The notes under the pieces are model-generated. The model searched no databases. It was given only the letters and a program-made list of their open reading frames with translations, and had not been told where the DNA came from. DNA of 32,141 bases, taken from positions 1 through 32,141 of the forward strand of contig JBEDNN010000045.1 of assembly GCA_041170585.1 (NCBI GenBank), read 5' to 3'. Position numbers and translations under genes: made by a program. This DNA is from JBDLSY01 sp041170585 (GTDB lineage: Bacteria; Pseudomonadota; Gammaproteobacteria; Burkholderiales; Burkholderiaceae_C). Position 1 is the first letter of the stretch. Each line of letters starts with the position of its first letter. Of this stretch, positions 8,605-17,333 are shown one piece after another.

Positions 8605-9729
8605 ATGGAATTTTTTCGCATTAAAAAAGATATACCGTTCATGCGTTATGCTGTGGTATTTAACATTATTAGTTTTATTACATTTTTAGCTGCTGTTTTC
8701 TTTTTGGTTGTAAATGGTTTACATTTATCCGTTGAGTTTACTGGCGGTGTAGTCGTTGAATCACGCTATACACAGGCAGCTAACTTAGAGTCTATTCGGC
8801 AAAACTTACGTACACTGGGTGTGGCTGAACCTCAAGTGCAAACATTTGGTTCGCCTAATGATATATTGATTCGTTTGGCTTTGAATGATGTTAAAAAAAT
8901 CGCTGCTATCAATAATGGTAAAGACCAGTTAGATACTGATAAATTTTCGGCAGCTGTACTTAAGCAGGACAATCAAGCCATTAAAATCACCCGCGTAGAG
9001 TATGTGGGTCCGCAAGTAGGCCAAGAATTGCTGGTGGGTGGCTTAAAAGCATTAGCCCTTGTCATTATCGGTATCATATTGTATTTAGCACTTCGTTTTG
9101 AATGGAAGTTTGCAGTCGCTGCGGTCATTGCTAATTTACATGATGTGGTTATTATTTTGGGATTTTTTGCAGCGTTTCAATGGGAGTTTTCCTTAGCTGT
9201 TTTAGCTGCTATTTTGGCTGTATTAGGCTATTCAGTCAATGAATCAGTAGTGATTGCAGATAGAATTCGTGAAAACTTTCGTGATATGCGTCACGCCAGT
9301 ATTGATGAAGTCATTGATAACGCGATTACCAGTACCATTAGTAGAACTATGATTACCCACGGATTAACTGAACTGATGGTGTTATCAATGCTAGTGTTTG
9401 GTGGGGCAACTTTACATTACTTTGCTGTGGCTTTAACGATAGGTATTTTATTCGGCATTTATTCTTCAGTACTGGTGATGGCACCTTTAACTAAATGGTT
9501 GGGTATTAAGCGTGAAGATTTAATTAAACCTTTAAAAAAAGTACGCCGTACTGATGATGAATCAGGCTATGAAGAAGGTGATTTTGTGGGTAACCCCAAT
9601 GATTTTGAAAATGAATTTGAAGGCAACATCATTGAGATAAATCAGATAAATAAATCTAAAGTAACTGCTGATAATAAATTAGGTGAATTGATTATTAACT
9701 CTAAAACCAATAATACTAAACCTAAATAA
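8605..9729 (+). CDS. secF: Protein translocase subunit SecF with C-terminal extension
   Basis: This is the partner of SecD in the inner-membrane secretion motor. The first membrane helix is followed by the conserved SVEFTGGVVVE (about 42-52). The five C-terminal helices include AILAVLGYSVNESVVIADRIREN, typical of SecF TM4, and the TSTISRTMITHG segment. It is 374 residues long, about 50-60 more than E. coli SecF. The excess is a hydrophilic acidic/Asn-rich tail after about residue 310, containing EEGDFVGNPNDFENEFEGN and ending NSKTNNTKPK. The tail should be cytosolic and shows no domain I recognise. The gene lies 86 bp after secD, with AAGG and AGG sites in the leader. Confidence 0.96.
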   Translation: MEFFRIKKDIPFMRYAVVFNIISFITFLAAVFFLVVNGLHLSVEFTGGVVVESRYTQAANLESIRQNLRTLGVAEPQVQTFGSPNDILIRLALNDVKKIAAINNGKDQLDTDKFSAAVLKQDNQAIKITRVEYVGPQVGQELLVGGLKALALVIIGIILYLALRFEWKFAVAAVIANLHDVVIILGFFAAFQWEFSLAVLAAILAVLGYSVNESVVIADRIRENFRDMRHASIDEVIDNAITSTISRTMITHGLTELMVLSMLVFGGATLHYFAVALTIGILFGIYSSVLVMAPLTKWLGIKREDLIKPLKKVRRTDDESGYEEGDFVGNPNDFENEFEGNIIEINQINKSKVTADNKLGELIINSKTNNTKPK

Positions 9730-9842
9730 ATTATACGTGGCAAACAGTAAATCTCTATTAAAACTAAAAAAACTAAATTTTTTTTCGTATACATATAACT
9801 TTGAAAGAAGTTTTATATAAAGTGTACGATAAAGTATAAAAT

Positions 9843-11534
9843 ATGTCACAATTTTTTACATTAAATGCAATTATTGGCAATGGTAAATCCTATCAAGTGC
9901 CAATATTCCAAAGGGATTATTCTTGGGATAAAGACGATTGGGAAGATTTGTGGAATGATATTGAAGAAATTCTAAATGATAAAACACATTATTTAGGCTA
10001 TTTAGTGCTACAACCAACAGTTGACGGAAATGAATCTTATTGGGTTATAGATGGTCAGCAACGCATAACTACTTTATCAATATTGGCTTTAGCAGCAACG
10101 GCACTGCTTGATAAATGGTCAAAGGAAAATATTGATGCTGAAGATAATATACAAAGAAAAGGATTGCTTGTAGAACGGTATATAGGTAACCGTTCAGCTT
10201 CAAAACTTAGTATTAGTCCTAAAATAACGTTAAATAGAAACAATGATGATTATTATAAAAGTTGGCTGCTCAACTTTAGAACTCCGTCTTCTTTAGCAAA
10301 ATTAAAACCTTCTCAAAAGCTATTGCAAAAGGCGTTCAATTATTTCTTTGATCAATTAAAAATAAAATTCAAAGACAATCAATCAGGTGCTGACCTAGCA
10401 GATTACCTTGAAAGAATAGTAGGTAATGGCATTGTATTTACTCAAATTGTAGTAAACAATGATTTAGATGCGTTTAAAGTGTTTGAAACCCTCAATGCTA
10501 GGGGAGTAAAACTATCTACAGCCGACCTTTTGAAAAATTACCTATTCAAACTGACGCATCAATTAGGTGAAATTGATTTAGATGAGGCCGAAAGAAGATG
10601 GCAAAATATAAACGATATCATAAGAGCCAATGATTTAACCATTTTTATCAGGCATTATTGGAACAGTAAATACAAATTAGAAAGACAGCCTACGCTTTTT
10701 AAAGCTATTAAAAGAGAGATTAAAACACCTCAAATAGCGTTTGAATTTTTAGACAAACTCGAAAAAATTAGTCAATACTATACTGCTTTCAATCATACCA
10801 ATGATGAGTTGTGGGACAAAGAAGAAAAAGTACATTTAAAAGTGATAGATCTTCTCAATGTTACGACTTGTTATTCATTAATGATTTCAGCCTTAGACTT
10901 TCTTCCAAGAAATGAATTCAAAATCTTAATCCGAGAATTAGCTGTTATTGTATTTAGGTACAATTTAAGTGATTTAAACCCTAATGAAGCAGAGAGAATA
11001 TTTAGTAAAGTAGCCAACGACATTGCTAATAAAACAACTTTAACTGCTAAAGATGCCATACTGGCATTAAAAAGTATTTATGTTTCTGATGATAATTTTG
11101 AGCAAGCATTTTCTACTGTAATAGTCAATACCAAAAGAAAGAAAGCATTGGTTAAATACATTCTTATTAAAATAGAAAATCAAATAGCCAGTCAAGATTA
11201 TCAACCAGAAGAAGCGGTGGCTACTATAGAACATATTTTGCCTGAAAATCCAGGGGATATTTGGAACAGTCATTTTCCTGTAGATATCCAAGAAGACTAT
11301 ATTTACCGATTGGGCAATTATGCTTTGCTAGAAGCTAGTATTAACAATAAACTAGATAATAATATGTCTTTTGAAAATAAATTAGTACAGTACAAACAAT
11401 CAAGCTATATGTTAAGCAACGATTATTGCAATTACGATAAATTTAATCCAAAAGTAGTGGCTCTACGCCAAGATAAAATGGCTACAGTAGCTAAAGGTAT
11501 TTGGAAAAGTGCCTTTATTCAATCGCTTGTTTAA
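9843..11534 (+). CDS. DUF262/DUF1524 protein, GmrSD-type putative restriction/defence nuclease
   Basis: This 563-residue soluble protein has two halves. The N-terminal DUF262 (GmrSD-N) half shows VPIFQRDYSWDKDDWEDLW (about 19-37), the nucleotide-site motif IDGQQRITTL (about 69-78) and FETLNARGVKLSTADLLKN. The C-terminal DUF1524 half shows IEHILPENPGDIW (about residue 462) and LGNYALLEASINNKLDN, an HNH-like nuclease arrangement with His and Asn in their usual places. Known family members (GmrSD, BrxU, SspE) cut modified or unmodified phage DNA. It stands alone between housekeeping genes. Sixteen of its 22 Arg codons are AGA/AGG, against none of seven in ruvA, which suggests acquisition. Its stop shares the palindrome TTAA with the convergent rppH stop. 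No Shine-Dalgarno sequence is visible. The family is secure; the defence role is inferred. Confidence 0.88.
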   Translation: MSQFFTLNAIIGNGKSYQVPIFQRDYSWDKDDWEDLWNDIEEILNDKTHYLGYLVLQPTVDGNESYWVIDGQQRITTLSILALAATALLDKWSKENIDAEDNIQRKGLLVERYIGNRSASKLSISPKITLNRNNDDYYKSWLLNFRTPSSLAKLKPSQKLLQKAFNYFFDQLKIKFKDNQSGADLADYLERIVGNGIVFTQIVVNNDLDAFKVFETLNARGVKLSTADLLKNYLFKLTHQLGEIDLDEAERRWQNINDIIRANDLTIFIRHYWNSKYKLERQPTLFKAIKREIKTPQIAFEFLDKLEKISQYYTAFNHTNDELWDKEEKVHLKVIDLLNVTTCYSLMISALDFLPRNEFKILIRELAVIVFRYNLSDLNPNEAERIFSKVANDIANKTTLTAKDAILALKSIYVSDDNFEQAFSTVIVNTKRKKALVKYILIKIENQIASQDYQPEEAVATIEHILPENPGDIWNSHFPVDIQEDYIYRLGNYALLEASINNKLDNNMSFENKLVQYKQSSYMLSNDYCNYDKFNPKVVALRQDKMATVAKGIWKSAFIQSLV

Positions 11535-12004
11535 TCCGTAATTAAAACATGTAGTTCTTTTAAGGCTGCTGCATAAGCTTCGCGTTTGAATTCAATGACA
11601 TTATCCAAATCAATCCAATAGTTAGCCCAACGCCAAGCATCAAACTCTGGTTTTTTTGTGGAACGCAAATTGACAGTATGGTCTTTGGCGATTAACCGCA
11701 GTGCAAACCAAATTTGTTTTTGTCCTTTATAGCTGCCACGCCACTCGCGGCGTATCCACTGTTCAGGTACGCGATAATGCAACCAATCATGGGTTCTACC
11801 AATTATTTTGACATGTTCTGCTTGCAAGCCTACTTCTTCCCAAAGTTCACGATACATAGCTTGTTCAGGCGATTCTCCCATATCAATACCTCCTTGAGGA
11901 AATTGCCAAGAATGTTGCCGAATTCGTTTACCCCAAAATACTTGATTACTTGCATTTAACAGAACAATGCCAACATTAGGTCTGTAGCCTTGTTCGTCTA
12001 ACAT
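11531..12004 (-). CDS. rppH: RNA pyrophosphohydrolase RppH
   Basis: RppH removes pyrophosphate from the 5' end of triphosphorylated RNA, starting RNase E-dependent decay. The 157-residue protein starts MLDEQGYRPNVGIVLLN, very like the E. coli enzyme. It contains the full Nudix box, G38-x5-E44-x7-R52-E-x2-E-E-x-G-L (GGIDMGESPEQAMYRELWEE), preceded by HSWQFPQ. The C-terminus holds the family's FKREAYAAALKEL. AAAGG lies about 10 nt before the ATG. Its 3' end overlaps the convergent DUF262 gene by 4 bp. Confidence 0.95.
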   Translation of the reverse strand: MLDEQGYRPNVGIVLLNASNQVFWGKRIRQHSWQFPQGGIDMGESPEQAMYRELWEEVGLQAEHVKIIGRTHDWLHYRVPEQWIRREWRGSYKGQKQIWFALRLIAKDHTVNLRSTKKPEFDAWRWANYWIDLDNVIEFKREAYAAALKELHVLITD

Positions 12005-12301
12005 AATAATTAAACCTTTAAATTTTTAAGATGATAGTATTTTAAAGCACAGGCAATAATTATGCTAATTACGCTTTAGCCCGAGTCAATAAAACTATGT
12101 TTTAAATACCTAAATACTAAATACCTAAATATACTTAAAACTACTCAAATGTACTTAAAGATATACAGTTGTGATGATATTTTTGAACACATCTGAATAA
12201 AAATGCTTTTGACACGTACGATAAAAAGCTACGGTTGATTTATAGCAAGGTTAAAACTCTTCATCATAAATAGTTATTTAAAAAAACTGTAACAGTCTTT
12301 T
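12005..12301. other. rppH-yaeQ intergenic region, 297 bp
   Basis: I found no gene. A degenerate run of ctaaata/cttaaa-like words lies around 12108-12165. A small palindrome just after the yaeQ stop is listed separately. The rppH promoter should lie in this gap, but no clear boxes were seen. Confidence 0.45.
12281..12301 (-). terminator. Weak terminator-like hairpin after yaeQ
   Basis: On the minus strand, just after the yaeQ TGA, the sequence has an A-run, the palindrome ACTGT-T-ACAGT (12286-12296) and a run of T. The A/T pairs could extend the stem, but the GC core is small, so intrinsic termination is only possible. Confidence 0.3.
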
Positions 12302-12862
12302 TCAGTACGCTATTATTTTCAAATATTGTGGCTGAATCTCTAAACTGCCATTATCAGAACTAAGCCAAATAGTGCCATCTTGCACCATAATTTGTAATGC
12401 CATATTACGTTGTGCTAAGGCTGCTAATGCTTGACTATCACTTGATGTAATCTGTACAACAGTTAAGTTTTTTAAGCGTATCACCGAATTTTTTAAGCTC
12501 TCCCACCACACAGGCGTACTACTGGCAAAAGCGATGATTGTTGCTTGTATGCTACGTGCTGCCACACGTTTAATACGGGCTTCGTCAGGCAAACCTACAT
12601 CAATCCAATGTTGCGTTTGTCCTGTTAAATCTTTGTGCCATAAATCAGGCTCATCTGCGTCCCACATACTTTTGGCAAATTCTAATTGTCCGTAGTCTTC
12701 GCTGATTGGACGGTACAAGGCAAAAGCTAAAACACGGTTCATCATACGCTCTTCGGTTTCACTCGGGTGCTTGGCGATAGTCAACGCATGTTCGCCATAA
12801 CACCCTCTATCCATATCACTAAGAGACAAGTGAATTTTATATATCGTTGCTTTAAGCGCCAT
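12302..12862 (-). CDS. yaeQ: YaeQ family protein
   Basis: The 186-residue protein is clearly YaeQ. It begins MALKATIYKIHLSLSDMDRG and has the family core HPSETEERMMNRVLAFALY (about residues 32-50). Later come DADEPDLW, WIDVGLPDEARIKRVAARS and IMVQDGTIWLSSDNGSLEI. Structural work assigns the family a PD-(D/E)xK nuclease-like fold; its cellular function is not settled. AAAGG sits 5 nt before the ATG on the minus strand. It lies between rppH and the thioredoxin-like lipoprotein, and nothing in the context points to a pathway. Confidence 0.94.
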   Translation of the reverse strand: MALKATIYKIHLSLSDMDRGCYGEHALTIAKHPSETEERMMNRVLAFALYRPISEDYGQLEFAKSMWDADEPDLWHKDLTGQTQHWIDVGLPDEARIKRVAARSIQATIIAFASSTPVWWESLKNSVIRLKNLTVVQITSSDSQALAALAQRNMALQIMVQDGTIWLSSDNGSLEIQPQYLKIIAY

Positions 12863-12954
12863 GTATACCTTTAAATTAAAAATTGAATAAACAAAGAGGG
12901 CATAATATGTTTGTGTAAACTGTGTAAAATAAATACATAGTTATTGATACACAG

Positions 12955-13467
12955 TTATTTTTTAGGCAACAAACTATCAATCGCTTGCGTTAAATCAGTT
13001 TCTTTTATTTCACCCAAGTAACGTTTGACAATACGTCCTTGTGAGTCAATTAAATAACTGGTGGGTGTTACTTTAACCTGATTAAATGCTTGAGCAAGGC
13101 TACCGTCCGTGTCATGAACCACATCAAATGGCAATGCACGGCTTACCGCAAAATTACGCACAAATTCTATTGAATCATAATCCATTGCGACTGCAATAGT
13201 GCGGTAACCTTTGTAAGCATAATCGCTATACACTTTAGCTAACATAGGCATTTCAGCGACACAGGTTGTACAACTGGTTGCCCAAAAATTAACGAGTGTT
13301 ACTTGACCTTTTAAACTGGCCATATCAAAAACAATACTGGGCTTTGTTTGATATTGTATTGTTTTAAAAGACACTACAGGGGCGGGCTTTTGTAAAAACT
13401 CCGAGGAACACGCCGCCGATAAAGACACGATTAATGCCATTATAGTTACACGAATTAATTGCATCAT
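12955..13467 (-). CDS. TlpA/ResA-like thioredoxin-fold lipoprotein
   Basis: This is a predicted envelope thiol-disulfide protein. After a signal segment (MMQLIRVTIMALIVSLSAAC) with an imperfect lipobox SAAC, the mature part has the redox motif FWATSCTTCVAEMP. It also has the thioredoxin cis-Pro region VTPTSYLID and ends DSLLPKK. TlpA/ResA proteins reduce cysteines of periplasmic partners, for example during cytochrome c or copper-site assembly; the partner here is unknown. I chose the Met pair at 13462-13467 because the signal peptide then has normal length. The frame is open up to an ATG at 13525-13527 (190 residues), which abuts a long A/T repeat. Neither start has a Shine-Dalgarno sequence. 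Confidence 0.85.
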   Translation of the reverse strand: MMQLIRVTIMALIVSLSAACSSEFLQKPAPVVSFKTIQYQTKPSIVFDMASLKGQVTLVNFWATSCTTCVAEMPMLAKVYSDYAYKGYRTIAVAMDYDSIEFVRNFAVSRALPFDVVHDTDGSLAQAFNQVKVTPTSYLIDSQGRIVKRYLGEIKETDLTQAIDSLLPKK

Positions 13468-13527
13468 TGTATTTTTTGGCACTGTTATTAAAGTTGCTAT
13501 ATTTAAAATTGCCATATTTAAACCCAT

Positions 13528-13593
13528 AAAAAAATAAAAAATAAAAAATAAAAAATAAAAATAAAAATAAAAATAAAAATAAAAATAAAAAAT
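13528..13593. repeat. A6T/A5T tandem tract between relA and the TlpA-like gene
   Basis: T residues occur at 13535, 13542, 13549, 13556, 13562, 13568, 13574, 13580, 13586 and 13593 in otherwise pure A. This gives three 7-bp steps, five 6-bp steps and a final 7-bp step. The tract lies just after the relA stop and next to the upstream candidate start of the thioredoxin-like gene, a position where slippage could change leader spacing. Confidence 0.9.
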
Positions 13594-13596
13594 AGT

Positions 13597-15801
13597 CTAA
13601 CAACGTATCACTGATAGTACACCTTTAATATCACGCACACTAATTAAAGCGGTATTTAGTTTATCAATACCATTGACCATTACCAATAACGTCATACGTG
13701 ATTCGCCTTTTTTATTTTGGGTATTCAAGGCTGTAATATTGATTTTATGTTTATTGAACGCATCTGATACGTCGCGTAACAATCCAGGTCTGTCTATCGC
13801 TGTTAATTTAACATTAACTGTATAGTGTCCTTGAGTGTTTTTGTTGCTGTTATTGTGATGGGCTGCGTTTAATGCGTCAGGATTCCAAGCACATTCAATG
13901 ATACGTTCAGGGCTTTTAATTGCTAAATGTTGCAAACTACCGCAGGCTGTACGGTGTAAGCTGATACCTTTGCCTCGAGTGATATATCCAATCACTGCAT
14001 CAGGCGGTACAGGACGGCAACACTGTGCCAGCTGTGTGAGTAACATATCCACACCGACAACCCACACATCACTGTTAGTTTTTGTTGTTTGAGTGATGGT
14101 GTGATTGACACGAGCGGCAGTAGCGTTAATACGGTTATGTGCCAAAGAATCCAAATGTTCAAGGGTATGTTCACTGGCTTTATACTCATTGACTTTATTA
14201 ACCGTCTGCTTAGATATTTCTTTTACTTTTAATGACTCTAATGCTAATTCAATCGCTCTAGTATTAAAGCTGGTTTTATTAGCAGCAATAAACAAAGATT
14301 GCGTATCTTCATAGCCCATTTGTTTAGCTAATTGTGCCAATCCTCCCACTGTACTTGCGGCGGTTTTGCCTAAACGGGCTAACTCACGGTCAATCACTGC
14401 GCGTCCTTGTATGATTGCTTCATTATGAGCCAGTGCATTAAACCAAGCACGTACTTTGCTGCGGCTACGGTTACTGGCGGTATAACCTAAATGAATATTT
14501 AACCAATCACGTGAAGGCCCTGCATCGTGTTTACGATCAGATAATATTTCAATTGTTTGACCGCTAGACAAGGGCGTATTTAATGGTGTTATTGCCCCGT
14601 CTATTTTTGCCCCACGGCACCGATGGCCTAAATCGGTGTGTAAAGCATAAGCAAAGTCAATGGGCGTACTACCTTTTGTTAATTCTATCACTCGTCCTGC
14701 TGGCGTTAAGCAAAAAATACGTTGATTATTGTTTGATTCACTGTTAGAATTTTGCCAATTTTCACTGTTTGTTTTACTTAAATCTTTTTTCCAAGCCAAT
14801 AATTGTCTAAGCCAAGCAATTTTAGCCTCTTCAACTGAAGGTTTATTCGTAGCGCCTTCTTTATAACGCCAATGGGCTGCCACACCAAATTCGGCAAATG
14901 CGTGCATGGCTTCTGTACGAATTTGTACTTCAACTGGTTTGCCATCATCAGCAATAATCACCGTATGTAAAGACTTATAACCATTGGGTTTAGGCCGTGC
15001 AATGTAATCATCAAATTCTTTAGTAATCGGCAAATAAATATCGTGGACTACACCTAAAGCAGTATAACAATCACGTACCGTATTAACCACGACTCGAACG
15101 GCACGCAAATCATACAAAGATTCAAATGATAGGTTTTTTAAAGCCATTTTATTAGCGATACTATAAATATGCTTAGGACGGCCATAGACTTTAGCGAGTA
15201 TATGAGTCGCCGTAAATTCTTTAGATAAGCGAGAACACACGGTTTCTATTAATAGTTGTCGCTCCTCGTGTTTGGCATTTAAAGCTGTATTAATACGGTG
15301 ATATTGTTCAGGCTGTGCAAATCTAAAGGCTAAATCTTCTAGTTCCCATTTTAATTGCCACACACCTAAGCGGTTAGCTAATGGTGAAAATACTTGTAGT
15401 ACTTCTTGCAACCAAGCGGCATCAGGTTCAGTATGATGAACAACACAGTCGCGTAAACGAGCTAATTGGCTGCCTAAAGCAATGAGTACCCCGCGTAAAT
15501 CGGTCGCCATTGCTAAAACCATGCGTCTTAATTGTTCTATTTGTGCAGTTGCATCACGTACATTTTTACCAGCGTGTTTAGGGGCATCAATTAAATGCCG
15601 TAATTGTGTAGCCAGTTGCAATATTTGGGCCGCTTGACGGGCGATAGCTGCAGCTTCAGAAGTATCATCATCACTGACTACAAACAATAATTTTGCGGCC
15701 GCATTCAGTGTAGGTTCGTGGCCTAGACGGGCTAAAACCTGTGCGACAAGCTCACCGTGCGAACTGCCTAATTGCAGTGTAACTGGCTGAATAATAGACA
15801 T
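13597..15801 (-). CDS. relA: GTP pyrophosphokinase RelA (monofunctional-type ppGpp synthetase)
   Basis: RelA makes (p)ppGpp on starved ribosomes. In the 734-residue protein the N-terminal hydrolase-like domain lacks the HD and HDxxED metal site, so hydrolysis is unlikely. The synthetase domain has VYGRPKHIYSIANKM, LYDLRAVRVVV, EFDD (the EXDD signature of synthesis-only RelA, about residue 262), PKPNGYKSLHTV and EVQIRTEAMHAFAEFGVAAHW. A TGS domain (IFCLTPAGRVIELTKGSTPIDFAYALHTDLGHRC) spans about 365-425 and a C-terminal ACT domain (LTAIDRPGLLRDVSDAFNKH) starts near 660. It is 10 bp downstream of ffh on the same strand, so co-transcription is likely. A second, SpoT-like hydrolase should be encoded elsewhere. 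Confidence 0.94.
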   Translation of the reverse strand: MSIIQPVTLQLGSSHGELVAQVLARLGHEPTLNAAAKLLFVVSDDDTSEAAAIARQAAQILQLATQLRHLIDAPKHAGKNVRDATAQIEQLRRMVLAMATDLRGVLIALGSQLARLRDCVVHHTEPDAAWLQEVLQVFSPLANRLGVWQLKWELEDLAFRFAQPEQYHRINTALNAKHEERQLLIETVCSRLSKEFTATHILAKVYGRPKHIYSIANKMALKNLSFESLYDLRAVRVVVNTVRDCYTALGVVHDIYLPITKEFDDYIARPKPNGYKSLHTVIIADDGKPVEVQIRTEAMHAFAEFGVAAHWRYKEGATNKPSVEEAKIAWLRQLLAWKKDLSKTNSENWQNSNSESNNNQRIFCLTPAGRVIELTKGSTPIDFAYALHTDLGHRCRGAKIDGAITPLNTPLSSGQTIEILSDRKHDAGPSRDWLNIHLGYTASNRSRSKVRAWFNALAHNEAIIQGRAVIDRELARLGKTAASTVGGLAQLAKQMGYEDTQSLFIAANKTSFNTRAIELALESLKVKEISKQTVNKVNEYKASEHTLEHLDSLAHNRINATAARVNHTITQTTKTNSDVWVVGVDMLLTQLAQCCRPVPPDAVIGYITRGKGISLHRTACGSLQHLAIKSPERIIECAWNPDALNAAHHNNSNKNTQGHYTVNVKLTAIDRPGLLRDVSDAFNKHKINITALNTQNKKGESRMTLLVMVNGIDKLNTALISVRDIKGVLSVIRC

Positions 15802-15811
15802 CAGTTTTAAG

Positions 15812-17221
15812 TTAATTACGTCCTGTTAAGCGTGCCATTAAACCATTGGCTGCATTTTGTACACCTGCACCGCCCATTTTACCCATTGCTTTCATCATCT
15901 TTCCCATACCTGAACTTTGCATTTTTTTCATTAAACCACTAATTTGGTCAAATTCATTCAGCATTCGGTTTACTTCTTGTACACTAGTACCACTGCCAGC
16001 GGCAATACGTTTTTTACGCGTTGCTTTAATCAGTTCAGGTTGTGCGCGTTCTTTAGCAGTCATACTATTAATCATACCTTCTATTAAAGCAACGCGTTTG
16101 ACAGCCGCACTAGGGTCTACTTTACTGGCCGCCGCCTGCATACTAGCAGGTAATTTATCCATTAAATTAGCCATACCACTCATATTTTTCATTTGTGCAA
16201 TTTGTGCTTTGAAATCGTCTAAATCAAAACGTGCCCCGCTTTTCATTTTTAAAGCTAATTTTTCAGCTTCTTTTACATTAATAGCTTGGCTAGCTTCTTC
16301 CACTAAAGATAAAATATCACCCATTCCTAAAATACGTTGAGCCATACGGTCAGCGTCAAATGCTTCTAAACCTGCAATTTTTTCACTAGTCCCTGAAAAC
16401 TTAATTGGTTTACCCGTAATATGACGTACCGATAAAGCAGCGCCTCCGCGTGAATCACCATCAGTTTTAGTTAAAATGACACCTGTTAAAGGCAAAGCGT
16501 CACCAAATGCTTTGGCAACATTGACGGCATCTTGCCCTTGCATGGCATCTACTACAAAAAAAGTTTCAATAGGATTAAGCTGTGTATGTAAACCTTGAAT
16601 TTCACGCATTAATAATTCATCAATGCCTAAACGACCCGCAGTATCCACCAAAAGTACATCATAAAATTGAATACCCGCATGTTTTAATGCAGCAGCAGCA
16701 ATATCACTGGGCGTTTGTGTTGAATCTGATTCAAACCAATCTGCACCTGCTTGTGCAGTCACCATTTTTAACTGTTCAATCGCAGCAGGACGGTATACAT
16801 CTGCTGACACAGTTAATACTTTTTTCTTACGATCCACTAACCATTTGGCGAGTTTACCTGTAGTCGTTGTTTTACCAGCTCCTTGTAAACCTGCCATTAA
16901 AATAACGGCGGGGGGTTGGCAAGCTAAATTTATAAGCCGTGATTTTTCGTCTAAGTCGCTGCCCATTAAACGGGCTAACTCTTGTTGAACCACGCCAACT
17001 AAGGCCTGACCAGGATTTAAATTGCCTATGACTGCTTCACCCAAGGCTTTTTCTTTAACATTAGCGATTAAATCACGTATTGCAGGCAAAGCAACATCAG
17101 CTTCTAATAAAGCTAACCTAACTTCGCGTAACATATCAGCGGTGTTTGATTCAGTCATTCGCGATTGACCCCGCATGGTTTTAACAATTTGGGATAGTTT
17201 TTCAGTTAGAGTATTTGCCAT
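15812..17221 (-). CDS. ffh: Signal recognition particle protein Ffh
   Basis: Ffh is the GTPase of the bacterial SRP; with 4.5S RNA it delivers nascent inner-membrane proteins to FtsY and SecYEG. The 469-residue protein has the N domain, then the NG GTPase with G1 GLQGAGKTTTTGKLA (about 108-122), DVYRPAAIEQL, G3 VDTAGRLGIDE and G4 TKTDGDSRGGAALS. The C-terminal Met-rich M domain contains MKKMQSSGMGKMMKAMGKMGG, which binds RNA and signal peptides. ypjD diverges from it, an arrangement also seen in E. coli. Confidence 0.97.
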   Translation of the reverse strand: MANTLTEKLSQIVKTMRGQSRMTESNTADMLREVRLALLEADVALPAIRDLIANVKEKALGEAVIGNLNPGQALVGVVQQELARLMGSDLDEKSRLINLACQPPAVILMAGLQGAGKTTTTGKLAKWLVDRKKKVLTVSADVYRPAAIEQLKMVTAQAGADWFESDSTQTPSDIAAAALKHAGIQFYDVLLVDTAGRLGIDELLMREIQGLHTQLNPIETFFVVDAMQGQDAVNVAKAFGDALPLTGVILTKTDGDSRGGAALSVRHITGKPIKFSGTSEKIAGLEAFDADRMAQRILGMGDILSLVEEASQAINVKEAEKLALKMKSGARFDLDDFKAQIAQMKNMSGMANLMDKLPASMQAAASKVDPSAAVKRVALIEGMINSMTAKERAQPELIKATRKKRIAAGSGTSVQEVNRMLNEFDQISGLMKKMQSSGMGKMMKAMGKMGGAGVQNAANGLMARLTGRN

Positions 17222-17250
17222 AAAATGAGTATTTTTATTTAAAAAGTGAT

Positions 17251-17282
17251 AAGTTATTAAGTTATTAAGTTGTTAAGTTATT
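17251..17282. repeat. 8-bp tandem repeat, 4 units, between ffh and ypjD
   Basis: Four units of aagttatt occur in the divergent gap; the third carries one A-to-G change. Two related 8-bp words (attttatt, attttgtt) follow. The array sits where the promoters of both divergent genes should be. Confidence 0.85.
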
Positions 17283-17333
17283 ATTTTATTATTTTGTTCA
17301 TTTAATTTATTAAACACGTATTAGGTTGATAAT

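Noticed and set aside
13364..13603. Minus-strand frame rich in Phe/Leu repeats
   Set aside because: It is only the translation of the A6T/A5T tract and overlaps the TlpA-like gene in another frame; no homology is expected.
14105..14314. Plus-strand frame opposite relA
   Set aside because: It overlaps the RelA C-terminal region, which has clear domain motifs on the minus strand.
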